A stretch of 61,980 nt of DNA from a bacterium (GCA_016935765.1 JAFGQG010000117.1:1-61980); one strand, 5' to 3'; numbered from the stretch's first letter, positions 10,401 through 19,581 are shown. Notes: generated from the sequence alone by a model not told the origin. Program-made: numbers and translations.

Positions 10401-13400
10401 GCGCTTCCGTAATCACTGTTCACCATCAGCCTGTACTCATGGCGCCATTCCGCGGTTTCCCTGATCGGGCTCATGAGTGTTATGTTAGCCGGATTGTCCA
10501 TTCCTGTATATGAAGTGTCTCCAACTCCGGTCCATCCTAACCAGAAGTAGCGCTCCCCATCGAAATCGGGTGGCGGTGAAGTTGCCTCGATCTCGATAAA
10601 ACTCCCTGCATCATACCAACCGGAAGGGGGTGTGAACGTTCCAAAGTTGGTGACCATGGTCAGATAGTATTGATGTATCCAATCTGCGGTCTGGGTGATC
10701 ACAGTATCCATTGTAATCAAAGTGTCCTTGACGATCCCTGTGTATGAACCTGTTCCGGTTCCTGTCCACCCGTTCCAGACGTATCTTTCCTCAGGAATTG
10801 TCGATGGGGAATTCGCGTCGATATTGACTACGGTACCTTCATCGAACCAGCCGCTTCCCGGGGTGACTGTTCCAAAGTTCGTAAACATGGTCAGGTAGAA
10901 TTGTCTGAGCCAGAGCCATGTTATAGAGGTGGTATCGTTAATCACGAAGGTAAAGCTTGCGCCAGGTCCGGCTGCCGGCGCGGAACCAGTGCCCACCCAG
11001 CCGGTACAGCGCCATCTGATGCTGTCAGCTTCGTCCGCGGGTGTAGTAACCCACGCGCTTACAGATGTGCCGGCTTCGATCCAGTGTTCGCCTACCGCGG
11101 GTACCGGAGCATCATGGTCACTGTAAACCCATAACCGGTATTCGTGTCTCCATCTGGCGGTCTGCGTAATCGGGCTGTTCATGGTAATGTCCACCGGGCT
11201 GACCATCCCTGTGTATGAAATGGTTCCAACTCCGGTCCATCCTAACCAGACGTACCTTTCACCATCGATGGTTGCTGGGGCGGCAGCATCGATATTTACA
11301 ACGGTGCCTTCATCGTACCAGCCGTCTCCCGGGGTTACGGTACCGAAATTCGTCAGCATGGTAAGGTGGTACTGAGTCATCCAGTTCCAGGTTATCGTGG
11401 ATACGGTGTCGATGTCGAAGCCGAAGTGAGTGGAATCCCCTGCAGGTGGTGGAGACCCGGTTGCAGTCCAGCCAGTACAGCGGTACCGTACGCCACCAGC
11501 TTCGTCCGCCGGGGAGGTGACCGAGGCGTCGACATAAGCTCCAACATTATACCAGTGCGGTCCGACAGAAGGGATGGGAGCGTCATGCGCACTGGAAACA
11601 GTCAAACGGAATTGATGGGTCCATGATGCCGTTTCCCTTATATTATCAAGCATGGTAATCGTTGCCGGATTATCGCTGCCGGCGTAAGAGCCCGTTCCGG
11701 TTCCGGTCCACTCGTTCCAGATGTACCTTTCACCATCGACTACCGCTGGGTGGTAAGCCTGGATATTCAGTACGGTCCCTTCGTCGTACCAGCCGCTGCC
11801 CGGGGTGACCGTTCCGAAGTTGGTTCCCATGGTGAGATAATATTGGTGAACCCAATGCCATGTGATAACGGTTGGTGAAGTGATGTTAAAATTCACGCTG
11901 TCTGACGCGCCGGCGGGAGGTAATCCGGAGCCGCTGGCAGTGTATCCGTTGCACCTGTAGCGGTCCACTCCGACCACGACCTCGGTGATAGAATCGACGA
12001 ATGCGGCAATGTTCGTTCCGGGAGTGTACCAGTGAATTCCATAGCCGGGAGTCGGCGTGTCGTGTTCAGCGGGAGCTCCTACGATCAGCAATTTGATCTC
12101 AGTTGAATAATTGGCGGTTGCAGTGTACGCGTTGTTCATGAGGATAGTAGTAACGTTATTGAATGGATTTGCGATCGCCGCGCCGGCGGGAGTGGAAACC
12201 CAGGATGAAAAGACATACAGGGTATCTCCTGCAAAAACGGTGTCCTGGGAAGTGATGGGGGCATTAGTTCCGGCGGCGTACCATCCCTCACCGGTCTGAG
12301 TAGGTACGTACACTCCGGTGCCGGTGTAGTCAACCGTGAGATAATATTCGGTGTTCCATATAGCTGTAGCTGTTTTAGCGTCATCCATTATGATGTCGCT
12401 CGAGCTATGGCAATCATTCCCTGAGGCGTTGCCTGTCCAGCTATCGAAGATCCGCCTGACACCGGGGGCGGTATAAATTGTGCAGCCTTCTGCAATTCCA
12501 GCGTTGGCTACTGATCCGGCGGCGTACCACCCGGCTCCCGTTGCTGTTCCAAAAGGTGTGTTGACAGTGAGGTAATACTCGGTGTACCAGATAGCGTTTG
12601 CTGTTTTGGGGCTGTCCATTGTTATTGCGTCGGATGAGTCGCAGTCTGTACCGGAGGCGTTCCCAGTCCAGTGTTGAAAGTAGTACCTTGCTCCTTCAGT
12701 AAAGATGGGGCAACCTTCAGCGATTCCAGCGTATGCTGTAGCTCCGGCGGCGTACCATCCTCCGCCTGTGGGGGTTCCATAAGGGGAGTTTACGGTCAAA
12801 AGGTACTCGGTATGCCATGTAGCGGTAGCAGTTCTGGGTCCGTTCATGACGATGTCATCGGATGAGCTGCAATTTGAGCCGGTAGCGTCATCTGTCCAGC
12901 CATCGAATGCGTACTGGATGCCGGTTCCGCCGGGGATGGGGCATCCTTCAGCGATACCAGCGTTTGCAACAGTACCGGCTGCATACCAGTTATCACCCGT
13001 GGCTGTTCCACGTCCGCCGTTATCAACAGTGAGATAATATTCGATGTGCCAGTTCGCGGTTGCGGTTTTAGGACCGTCCATAAGGATATTGTCCGAAGCG
13101 AGGCAATTGAGTCCGGAGGCATCCCCTGACCAGCCGTCAAAGAAGTACCGCATGCTGTCACCGACCATAATGGGGCATCCTCCGATAATTCCCGCCATGG
13201 CATTCGACCCGGCGATATACCAGTTTTCCCCGGTTGTCGTTCCATAAGTGCTGATCACGGTCAGGTAATATTCGGTATGCCAGTTTGCTATAGCTTCCTT
13301 TGGTCTGTCCATTATTATATTGCTGGACAAGTTGCAATTGAATCCACTTGCATCACCAGACCAAGACTCAAAGACATATCTGGTACCACCAATAACTATC

Positions 13401-15352
13401 GGGCATCCTTCGGGGATAGTGGCGTTCGCGTTTGCCCCGGCGATGTACCATCCTTCACCGCCTCCGGTTCCGTGCGCGGTAGTTACCGTGAGGTAATATT
13501 CGGTGTGCCAGGTTGCAGTTGCAGTTTTCGGTCCATCCATTGTAATGGGATTTGATGCGATGCAGTTAGTTCCTGAAGCGTCATCAGTCCATCCTTCGAA
13601 GATGTACCTCGTTCCGCCTTCGTAGATAGGGCATCCTTCGAGGATTCCCGCGCTGGGGGTAGCTCCGGCGCTGTACCAGCCCTGCCCGGTTTGCGTTCCA
13701 TGCGCGGTGTTGACTGTGAGAAGGTATTCGACATGCCAGGTTGCCGTGGCTGTTTTGTTGCCATCCATGATTATTGGATTGGAGGCGAGACAATTAGTTC
13801 CACTGGCATCGATAGTCCAGGAATCGAAATTGTAGCGAGTCCCGGTACCGCCGCTTATTGGGCACCCCTCAGCTATCCACGCGGTCGCACTCGTTCCGGA
13901 GTTATACCACCCTGAGCCTCTTGGTGTGCCGTAGGGAGATGTAACAGTGAGGTAGTATTGAAGCGTAACGGTTACTATGTTTGAATATTTCGAATTACAT
14001 CCGGGACCGTTGCAGGTTCTAAGACACCTGTACTGGGTGGTGACTGTTGGAGCTGTAGTCAATGAGCTTGAGTATCCGCCGGGGAGGCTGTACCATGTAG
14101 TGCCGCCGTCAGTGCTGTATTCCCATTGGTAGTTGCATCCGCCGGTGCCACCAGTTGTAGTACTTGTTAGAGTTACGTTATCTCCAAGATGAATTGTGGT
14201 ATCACTGTATATAGTTATTTCGGGGTCTTCGTACACATAGACCCAGAATTCTCTAAAGGCGTTGCTTCCCCTGTTATAGCCGCAGTATGTTCCGCGCCTT
14301 TCGACATAGACATGGTAGTTACCCGGCGCGTCGGGTTCCCATACTACCGGGCTTCCCGTACCAATGAAAGAGCCGCAAATACCGCGATTACCCCAGGTCC
14401 ACCAATAGTCGCCGCCATACCCACCGGAAGCGGTCAGAGTGATGGTACCCCCAACGCATATCGATGTTGGGGATCCTGAAGCTGCTGTGGGACCAGCAAT
14501 GTCATCTAAACCACGCCAAGCAAGCGTATAAGATGAAATGGCAGTATAGCCATTGCCTCTTACCCGTAAATAATACGTTCCCGAAGCGGTAGGACAATAA
14601 GTGATTTGGGATCCGTAACTGCAGTAATTGTTGTTGGAAGCTACAACACCACAAGAACTGTTGTATAACTCAAGATATGGGTCTCCGGTGTAAGACCCAC
14701 CACCGTCACAGAACGTGAAGGTATATTCGTAAGAAGTGTTTAAACTGAAACGATACCATATACATCCGTTAGTTACAACTGAATATGAATGGGTTGACCA
14801 TGAAGAACCGGGAGAATAGGTTCCATAGTAAGTAGATGGCGGGCAGCCAGGACAGTCAGCAACGGCAAAAACCTGGATTTCATCCAAAGTGCGATACAAA
14901 GTTTCGTTACTTGTATTAAAATTAAAGTTGGTTAATCGTACATACCGCGCAGTAACTGCTGTAAAAGAGCAAAGACGCCAACCGTTAGTTCCATTGCCAG
15001 TGATGGCATACCGGTTGTACCATGTGGAAGCATCAGTACTTGTTTGAATAGTCCAACTAGTCAAATATAAACTGGTATTATTGCAATGTCTGGTATATAC
15101 GTTGACCCGGTCAATTAAGTTGTTAGAGCCAAGATCAACATAAACCCATTGAGATGGGCTCTGGGAAGGCGTCATCCAGCCATTGGCTTCCCCTCCAATA
15201 GCGTCATTTCGAATGTGCCACGGGTAGTACGTTCCATAAGTCCCAGATGCATAACAATTCTTTCCAGTTGTCAGGTCGGTCTGGGCAGCTGTTTGAGTGA
15301 TGAAAAAACAGAGTAAAAATAATCCCAAAAATATATTAGTTTTGTATTTCAT
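4436..15352 (-). CDS. Giant exported repeat protein: discoidin, PPC-like and Ig-like domains plus InlB-B-like repeats
   Basis: About 3638 residues. ATG at 15352 is preferred over an in-frame GTG two codons upstream, because GGAGG lies 9-10 bases before the ATG but only 3-4 before the GTG. Order of parts: signal peptide (about 1-23, ending TAAQ); an F5/8 type C (discoidin-like) domain to about 165; a prepeptidase (PPC)-like beta domain to about 285; two Ig-like domains rich in Cys and Gly to about 460. Then come tandem repeats of about 76 residues with WYxAG, EGCPI and TATAxW motifs (about 463-1005), and dozens of related 70-80-residue units resembling the divergent InlB B-repeat family, alternating between two subtypes. 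It ends in a domain of about 145 residues (4439-4882) shared with the other giant. There is no sorting tail. Likely a surface fibre or adhesin; binding target unknown. Confidence 0.88.
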   Translation of the reverse strand: MKYKTNIFLGLFLLCFFITQTAAQTDLTTGKNCYASGTYGTYYPWHIRNDAIGGEANGWMTPSQSPSQWVYVDLGSNNLIDRVNVYTRHCNNTSLYLTSWTIQTSTDASTWYNRYAITGNGTNGWRLCSFTAVTARYVRLTNFNFNTSNETLYRTLDEIQVFAVADCPGCPPSTYYGTYSPGSSWSTHSYSVVTNGCIWYRFSLNTSYEYTFTFCDGGGSYTGDPYLELYNSSCGVVASNNNYCSYGSQITYCPTASGTYYLRVRGNGYTAISSYTLAWRGLDDIAGPTAASGSPTSICVGGTITLTASGGYGGDYWWTWGNRGICGSFIGTGSPVVWEPDAPGNYHVYVERRGTYCGYNRGSNAFREFWVYVYEDPEITIYSDTTIHLGDNVTLTSTTTGGTGGCNYQWEYSTDGGTTWYSLPGGYSSSLTTAPTVTTQYRCLRTCNGPGCNSKYSNIVTVTLQYYLTVTSPYGTPRGSGWYNSGTSATAWIAEGCPISGGTGTRYNFDSWTIDASGTNCLASNPIIMDGNKTATATWHVEYLLTVNTAHGTQTGQGWYSAGATPSAGILEGCPIYEGGTRYIFEGWTDDASGTNCIASNPITMDGPKTATATWHTEYYLTVTTAHGTGGGEGWYIAGANANATIPEGCPIVIGGTRYVFESWSGDASGFNCNLSSNIIMDRPKEAIANWHTEYYLTVISTYGTTTGENWYIAGSNAMAGIIGGCPIMVGDSMRYFFDGWSGDASGLNCLASDNILMDGPKTATANWHIEYYLTVDNGGRGTATGDNWYAAGTVANAGIAEGCPIPGGTGIQYAFDGWTDDATGSNCSSSDDIVMNGPRTATATWHTEYLLTVNSPYGTPTGGGWYAAGATAYAGIAEGCPIFTEGARYYFQHWTGNASGTDCDSSDAITMDSPKTANAIWYTEYYLTVNTPFGTATGAGWYAAGSVANAGIAEGCTIYTAPGVRRIFDSWTGNASGNDCHSSSDIIMDDAKTATAIWNTEYYLTVDYTGTGVYVPTQTGEGWYAAGTNAPITSQDTVFAGDTLYVFSSWVSTPAGAAIANPFNNVTTILMNNAYTATANYSTEIKLLIVGAPAEHDTPTPGYGIHWYTPGTNIAAFVDSITEVVVGVDRYRCNGYTASGSGLPPAGASDSVNFNITSPTVITWHWVHQYYLTMGTNFGTVTPGSGWYDEGTVLNIQAYHPAVVDGERYIWNEWTGTGTGSYAGSDNPATITMLDNIRETASWTHQFRLTVSSAHDAPIPSVGPHWYNVGAYVDASVTSPADEAGGVRYRCTGWTATGSPPPAGDSTHFGFDIDTVSTITWNWMTQYHLTMLTNFGTVTPGDGWYDEGTVVNIDAAAPATIDGERYVWLGWTGVGTISYTGMVSPVDITMNSPITQTARWRHEYRLWVYSDHDAPVPAVGEHWIEAGTSVSAWVTTPADEADSIRWRCTGWVGTGSAPAAGPGASFTFVINDTTSITWLWLRQFYLTMFTNFGTVTPGSGWFDEGTVVNIDANSPSTIPEERYVWNGWTGTGTGSYTGIVKDTLITMDTVITQTADWIHQYYLTMVTNFGTFTPPSGWYDAGSFIEIEATSPPPDFDGERYFWLGWTGVGDTSYTGMDNPANITLMSPIRETAEWRHEYRLMVNSDYGSADPPIGENWLEAGSVVYASADSTFGFTDSTRLRCQGFFGDGSTPPFGVTNWTIFVIDTASEITWVWVSQYRLIIVSEFGYIIPGDTTWHDEGTHVLFMAAMTPVTDEGERYIWLGWTGSGDSSYTGLNNPAHLIMNSPIWEVASWSHQYRLTMYTNHGTVSPGSGWFEAGSDVLIDASPPDTIPGERYIWLGWTGFGTVSYTGMDTSHIITMNSAIAETAAWSYDVRFTVISPYGTPDPPVGHHYYPVGTVVHASVDSFILLGTGDTRRLCLGWAGTGSVPPVGYLNEVTLTIYGPSSIEWLWKTQYLLTMTTDCGFLVPGTSWQDSSLMLAINSIPPIAVDGERFTWEGWVGTGDGSYTGVSNPAVVFMNAPLQQHASWRHEFRLTVISDHDSPDPAVGDHWFEAGTEITAHVTSPADEDSGARYICTGWTGSGSVPPAGSDTTITFNLDTVTVITWNWGTQYYLLMTTDFGTLTPGDGWYDAGAVVPIRAFPPGVGAGERFIWEGWTGTGTVSYTGLNNPDSVIMNSTIHQHASWRHEFMLFVTSTHDAPDPTNGLHWYEEGTEITATVDSITDVFGERRSRCTGWEGTGSVPATGTNATVTFTITEASDLNWTWMTQFYFEILTAHSAPCPGYVAWYDSGAVVNGCVEESTETYGDTMRYLFTNWSDDATGDIYDASDDITLDEPKDAQANWVKQYYIELDYAGCGGAVPVQTGEGFYDEGTWAAITTEDTVYEGLTPYNFTQWVSDGDLADTFSSSTTILVDGPHTATAAYEIGVAYVIIQTDFDEGTIIADGVTYDSPCSLVWLAASEHSISTDSIQVIEPGVRYAFDSWSDRGARTHNVITDNDTTFTAFFTLQYQFTVISDYGAPDPAVGSYWFEVGTTISGYVNSIDFISHQFCTSYTATGDLAPGAADTAFSFVISTPTSITWDWHTMFSLTQTSTPPGVIPGGISWHLPGEDIDASVPDTIYVAPAIRYVCEGWTATGSPPLNGDTSYVNFIIHENSTINWLWRKEYAFIVYNPDGFGTPVPATGRHWYTEYDTIHGWVTSPVEDTIYCIGYNGTGSLVSSSSDSFWFVITTPSTVTWLWDIVPVGSELETLIVYSEYGHPLPTGISIYPRGTAITAYVEDSVFEGGAWHYCTGWIASGSPPTVGDSNLIVFTINEFSIITWQWDGATRYPFTVYNPGSHDTPVPPVGIHWFDVGAIVNGWVDLMSVEGTDTFFCSGYYGSGSLTDDFDTTFSFIIMTPSAVTWRWVGREGAVNLHVFTAHGDPIPSVGGHYYIPGTGIRASVDYIVNEGLGERYISTGWNGTGSVPTTGDTNFVSFIINENSTLTWLWQAQFRFVVVSDHGVPVPAVGEYWYDDGTEISGWVNRFDGEWVCIGYDGTGSLESDIETTFTFIIDAPSSVTWLWHERTDIEVLRVISEYGSPEPPVGIHYYVEGTNIVAFMPETLVVMGGTRGICRGWSGMGSAPPGGTYFDFTFAITESTTIIWNWETQYYIDLEYAGAGGYVPIQDGEGWYAAASNVPIYSEYLVGVDDDRYVFSHWTTTPGGAFILDDFAFATTIFADEAYIVTANYVTGVKCIIRKFPLHSVGNIFYDTDSVFTDVPSVTVWWLPGTFHEIGVTAVDSTDSIIYYFTNWEDASTESLRAVGPVNNDTLFTAYYDREYYCTVSKDPLEPYGSLVVDRDSWTGVGSTIQDFWWPEGTVHFMRVSDTDYYGDTIRYVFSHWSDGGEISHTSSEIDAPTDFIAYYTKQLECHIVKEPFEAYGSIILDADSFFSAGELYFWANEGDSYEIGVSEIDVSDDTIFFFDHWSDGGGIVHNTIEITVPSEFIAYYTTSALNLSICLDRNVWDLDTMAVGELATMDISEMISITNCGNIEYDLALSIRSSGAFWAPAYSPGEDQYVLRAEFTDVILVPTEFHPSLDQVKTFVTWSSDLIFGPAGYDVEVGEEQYLWMQFLTPILSSIYNEEQTIVVLLRARVALP
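8540..12090 (-). repeat. Alternating two-subtype coding repeat array (3638-residue giant)
   Basis: Same two-subtype alternation as in the sister giant, directly after the 228-231-base block. Typical elements are GWYDEGTVVNI, GERYxWxGWTG and ITMxSPI in one subtype, and VGxHWYExGT, RYRCTGW and TWxW in the other. Degenerate units continue down to about 4890. Boundaries are approximate. Confidence 0.75.
12095..13970 (-). repeat. Tandem coding repeat, period about 228-231 bases
   Basis: Seven successive units and one divergent eighth begin near 13963, 13719, 13490, 13262, 13032, 12802, 12572 and 12342. Each encodes about 76 residues starting YYLTV and containing GWYxAG, EGCPI, a WTxDASG-like stretch and TATATWH. 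The block is inside the discoidin-containing giant gene and has no counterpart block in the other giant. Similarity is visible at DNA level, for example the recurring motif reading GTAATATTCGGTGTGCCA on the plus strand. Confidence 0.85.
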
Positions 15353-15462
15353 AAACACATCCCTCCACTATTAAAACAAATTTATCAAGTACAAACCTTT
15401 GTTTTTAAAAATTTCATTCTCTTATCACTTAAGTAAAATAATACAATTAACTACGCAATAAT

Positions 15463-18400
15463 TTATTTTATCAAAACTCCTTTAATTATTTTGTTGTCTT
15501 CATTCGCGTGCAGCTTGAAAAAATACAAACCACTGCTTAAGTGTATTTCATCCTTTGTTTCAAAATTCCATTTGACCTGATGAATGCCTTTTGTATAAAG
15601 CCCATCGATGAGTGTAGCAACGTGTTGCCCTTGAATATTGTAAACCTCAAGTGTAACGTGTTCGGTTTTCGGTAATGTATAGGTTAGGGTTACGTTTTTA
15701 TTGAAAGGATTTGGAGACATTCTGAGATCGAAGCTGCAGGGGATTGGCGGTTTGTTACCAATATTCTCTGGATTGGTAAAAAGGACATAGTAAGATGAGA
15801 ACGATTCATCGATAACTATTGTTGTTTCAGGCGGCTCGAGAGTGATGCCCGGAAGCCCGGGTGGCTTGATGTTCCATGAGCCGTCACAGACTATAAATGT
15901 ATCGATTTCAAAACCGCTGTTATAATCGAAGTTGATTGTGTCATCCATATATAAATGCTCGACGGGAAAGAAGTTTAAATGTTCAATCAATCCCAATCGT
16001 TCTTCATCCACTCCTTCAAATTCAACGATGATCGTGGCGTTCGCGTTATCAGCGTAGATTTCGCCCAGGTTGAGTGTTTCTGCTTCATCGAGGTTAATAG
16101 CCAGGTTGTTCATTTCATAAAAAATCCCTGTATCATGAGTGTATGAAAAAATCAAACTGAGTATAGATGGGGTGTACAAATCTCGAAATTCATAATAACC
16201 AAATTCATCTGTTAGGGATTCCCTGATTATTGAAGTTCCATCAAGACTGAGGATACTCACGATAAAACTATCTGGAGCAAGTGGTGATGGATCTTCATTT
16301 TCGGTTACAACGTAGCCGTACAATAGTCCTTCATTGGAGATGTCGGAGAAATTGAAGTTTACGTAGTACGAATCTACGGGATCGTAAGGTATATTCAGGA
16401 GTGTGTCTTCAGGTTTTGGTGTAACTCCATACGGTATATAGGGTTCTATGAGCCAGTTTCCAGCCGGAACCTTTAATATCAAAGTGCTGTCAGGATCAGG
16501 AAAAGGGTATTCCGCAACCATATTGTAGAATTCAATATCAGTTGTGATGTACTCTTCCGGCATATACATTCTGATTAAAGAGCTGCTATACAGTTCAGTG
16601 GGAAGGTCGGTAACCGTAATATGCGCGTAACCCTTGGTTCTTGCCATATAACAATCCGGTAAAAGAAGACTGTCTCCTGTATATGTGAATTCGATTTTCT
16701 CCGGGTACTGGAAAGGCTCCCTGTCATGGTACCCGGTGTATTGTATCCGCGTATAGTAGTTTCCGGGAGGAAGATCGTCCTCCGCGATAAAATATTTTAC
16801 ATAGATGTTCTCAGGACCCCAGGCGTAGTACTGCCAAGAATTTCTTGAAGCTATCAGGGTATCGGTGTCTGTGGAAATATAGTCTATTTGGAACATGTTC
16901 GCCTGCAGGAACCTGGATTCCCTGTGTATATATCCATGGACTCCAGGTGGGCTTATGACGGGTATTTCGATTTCGAATTCCTGCCATTCGTCGGGATAGA
17001 ATGATATGTCTTCGCAATAAAAAGAGGTTTCGGAGACAGCAGGAATAAATCCACCTGGGAGCGTATCGGGGAAGTTGATGGTCCACTCGCCATCGCAGAT
17101 ATCATGAAAAGCCATCACGGTTCCGTAGCCATAGGGATGATACGTGGGGACCATTTTGAAGAGGAAGAAATCGGTAACGTAGTGATGATCAGGGTATTCG
17201 GGTGTTTCTACACCGGAAAGGGTTCCATATTCGAGGAAAATAGTGTCTGCTCCGAGATAGTAGGGATCGTGACCGTTGAATTGCACCAGCATTTCTCCCG
17301 AACCTTTGTTTAAGTACACTGGAATATGCTCTGGTCTGTATGCGCCGCCAAGTATGAATCCATCGGGATTAGCGACAAAATAGTGCAATGCCCATACCCA
17401 ATCCTTTGCTCTAGGTCTCACTACCATCTGTTCAAGGAAAACTGGGAGTTGGAGGCTGTAACCTTCTACCGGGATATAAGTGTAAACGAGGGTTGTTTCC
17501 GCCCTTGTATAATAATCAAAGACCAAGCTGTAGGGGCTTAATGGATGCTGCCAGGAATCCGCGGTATCCTCGGTTACATCCGCGATGCAGTAATCAACAG
17601 GCATTACAGCAGTGATCCGAAGGCTGTCACCCTGTAAAACCGGAATGCTTCCGTTGTTCTCGATAAGCCTGGTGAAGGGAGGGTAAGTTTCCATGAATAA
17701 CCAGTTGGATATTTCAAGAAGACATGGCTCCACAAACCCTGAATAGATATTCATTCGAGTCCACCGGTTGGTGCGGCATTTCTGAGCATGAACAGCATCT
17801 CCGGCAGGGGAAGTAAGCTTAACCAAGAGGGTGTCATCCCTCGGGTCCCCGGATTCAATTTCAATGTAAAGCCAATATGAGGAATCAAGCGGGTAAAACT
17901 CCATTCGAAGGGGGTGAATTCCTGAAGAAAACGTTCGGTAGATAGGATGCATTTCCATAAAACCATCAATTCTATTTGCGGTTTTGAAACTATACAGGGT
18001 GTTATCAAAGAGCAGTTTCAGGAATGTCCCGTCTTCAAGAGAGTACCAGGATTCCCAACCCCAATCAGTTCTAGTATCGCTTTCGTATTCCGTTATAACG
18101 AGTTCAACTTCAGCATCGATCCGGTCTCCCATGGACGAGTATAGAGTCCCGGCAACGGTGGTATTCTTTTCTCCGAGTACGATCACCAGTGTATCCTGAA
18201 CCTGAACGCTAAGGAACTCACCATAATGGAATCCGTATCTTGGGGGGAGACAAGTATCACAATTCATCGAGACGTTATAGTGATTAAAACCGTATTCATC
18301 CTCTGTGCCATATACCAGGACTGGAGTGGGTGTTCCACACCGAACCAGGGCGGTTGTTACGCCATAATTACTATATACGGTAACTGGCAGGTTGATATAA

Positions 18401-19527
18401 TAAGGTGTAGCGAAAGGGTCGTAAGTATAATTAAGCCACAAAGTATCGTTCTCGTGGTAAAGTGTATCCGAAAAATAATATTCCAGAGTATCGGTATCAC
18501 TAATTAAGTTGATAATTGTTAATTCTGGATAAAGATATGCCAACGGATACATAAACCCTTCCGGGATATCATGATATGTTAGTCTGGCATGCAGCATTGG
18601 ATACCCCATTATCCTGAACGGGATCTTTATATCGAAAACCCCATCGTTCACGTCGATATATAAAGTATCGAATAGTGTATCAAGTCCGTAGGATTCCCTG
18701 TAATAAAGCACCAAGAGGGATTCAGAAGTGATACCTCCACCCATGCTGGAGCCGATATAACCATAAATACGAGCGGTATCCGGAACATAATAAGGGACAT
18801 ATATTTCGTAATCATAGATGTGACTATCGATGTAAATAATGGAATCGTACCCGGCAAAACTATATTCAGGCAGTGCGTCATAATAAACGTCGTTAATGAA
18901 ATTGAACATCACATTTCCTGGTGTTCCGAACCAATCGAAATGAAAGTCTCCCATGCTATCGCATGCAAAGAAAGCGCCCAGGCTGTCCGGGGACAGGCTT
19001 AAGGCAAAGAATAGCAGGTTTTCAAGTCTGTGGTCTGGAACTTCAAGACCTTCGAGAGTAACCGTTCCTGAGAGGGACATCGTCGCGGGATATAGCGCAG
19101 CAAACGTGATATTTTTATATGCTGAATCGCCATTTTCGCGGAAACCAAAGAACCAGCCTCCTGTTTTAGCATAAAACCGCAATTTTACTTCGACCAAGCC
19201 TTCCGTTGGATCGCTATCGTATAATGGACCTCGTTCATATTCGCCAGGTACGCGGTTGTCTTCGAGAAGAACCAGCGAATCTAAAATACATTCTTCGCCG
19301 GGATCCAGAATACCATTCTCGTTTTTATCCGGAACCAGCATGAGATATAAAGTATCGAGTGGAATGCAATCGAACTCAAAATAGTAGGTTTCACCCTGGT
19401 AAATCGTATCGACTTCCTCTCCTTCGACAAGAATATGTAAGTAGGTGATAGAAAACAACTTGCCGCATAAAGACAGGACCAATAAGATCGATATTGAAAT
19501 TATAATAAATATCGGTTTCAATTTCAT
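15463..19527 (-). CDS. Exported carboxypeptidase-regulatory-like protein with calcium-loop N-terminal module and sorting tail
   Basis: 1354 residues, signal segment about 5-25. The N-terminal module carries a 12-residue EF-hand/dockerin-like loop, DKNENGILDPGE (residues 67-78), with acidic or Asn residues at positions 1, 3, 5, 9 and 12. Next is a carboxypeptidase-regulatory-like stretch (SGTVTLEGLEVP, about 155-166) and many similar beta segments. The C-terminal tail has SPNPFN and ends GVLIK, as in type IX / FlgD-like tails. It is a paralogue of the 1330- and 746-residue proteins in the same unit. It precedes the discoidin giant by about 110 bases, a gap without a convincing terminator. The start ATG has no clear Shine-Dalgarno, unlike most neighbours. 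Exact function is not recognisable. Confidence 0.87.
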   Translation of the reverse strand: MKLKPIFIIISISILLVLSLCGKLFSITYLHILVEGEEVDTIYQGETYYFEFDCIPLDTLYLMLVPDKNENGILDPGEECILDSLVLLEDNRVPGEYERGPLYDSDPTEGLVEVKLRFYAKTGGWFFGFRENGDSAYKNITFAALYPATMSLSGTVTLEGLEVPDHRLENLLFFALSLSPDSLGAFFACDSMGDFHFDWFGTPGNVMFNFINDVYYDALPEYSFAGYDSIIYIDSHIYDYEIYVPYYVPDTARIYGYIGSSMGGGITSESLLVLYYRESYGLDTLFDTLYIDVNDGVFDIKIPFRIMGYPMLHARLTYHDIPEGFMYPLAYLYPELTIINLISDTDTLEYYFSDTLYHENDTLWLNYTYDPFATPYYINLPVTVYSNYGVTTALVRCGTPTPVLVYGTEDEYGFNHYNVSMNCDTCLPPRYGFHYGEFLSVQVQDTLVIVLGEKNTTVAGTLYSSMGDRIDAEVELVITEYESDTRTDWGWESWYSLEDGTFLKLLFDNTLYSFKTANRIDGFMEMHPIYRTFSSGIHPLRMEFYPLDSSYWLYIEIESGDPRDDTLLVKLTSPAGDAVHAQKCRTNRWTRMNIYSGFVEPCLLEISNWLFMETYPPFTRLIENNGSIPVLQGDSLRITAVMPVDYCIADVTEDTADSWQHPLSPYSLVFDYYTRAETTLVYTYIPVEGYSLQLPVFLEQMVVRPRAKDWVWALHYFVANPDGFILGGAYRPEHIPVYLNKGSGEMLVQFNGHDPYYLGADTIFLEYGTLSGVETPEYPDHHYVTDFFLFKMVPTYHPYGYGTVMAFHDICDGEWTINFPDTLPGGFIPAVSETSFYCEDISFYPDEWQEFEIEIPVISPPGVHGYIHRESRFLQANMFQIDYISTDTDTLIASRNSWQYYAWGPENIYVKYFIAEDDLPPGNYYTRIQYTGYHDREPFQYPEKIEFTYTGDSLLLPDCYMARTKGYAHITVTDLPTELYSSSLIRMYMPEEYITTDIEFYNMVAEYPFPDPDSTLILKVPAGNWLIEPYIPYGVTPKPEDTLLNIPYDPVDSYYVNFNFSDISNEGLLYGYVVTENEDPSPLAPDSFIVSILSLDGTSIIRESLTDEFGYYEFRDLYTPSILSLIFSYTHDTGIFYEMNNLAINLDEAETLNLGEIYADNANATIIVEFEGVDEERLGLIEHLNFFPVEHLYMDDTINFDYNSGFEIDTFIVCDGSWNIKPPGLPGITLEPPETTIVIDESFSSYYVLFTNPENIGNKPPIPCSFDLRMSPNPFNKNVTLTYTLPKTEHVTLEVYNIQGQHVATLIDGLYTKGIHQVKWNFETKDEIHLSSGLYFFKLHANEDNKIIKGVLIK

Positions 19528-19581
19528 TTCGTTAACGCTGAGATTGTCTGAATTTTATTAATTCCAGAGAAAATTTCCTTT

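Noticed and set aside
12095..13970. Regularly spaced repeats that might suggest a CRISPR-like array
   Set aside because: The repeats are about 228-231 bases, are continuous and in frame, and encode protein domains.
15353..15358. GTG 15358 as start of the discoidin giant
   Set aside because: It lies too close (3-4 bases) to the GGAGG; ATG 15352 has correct spacing and starts a normal signal peptide.
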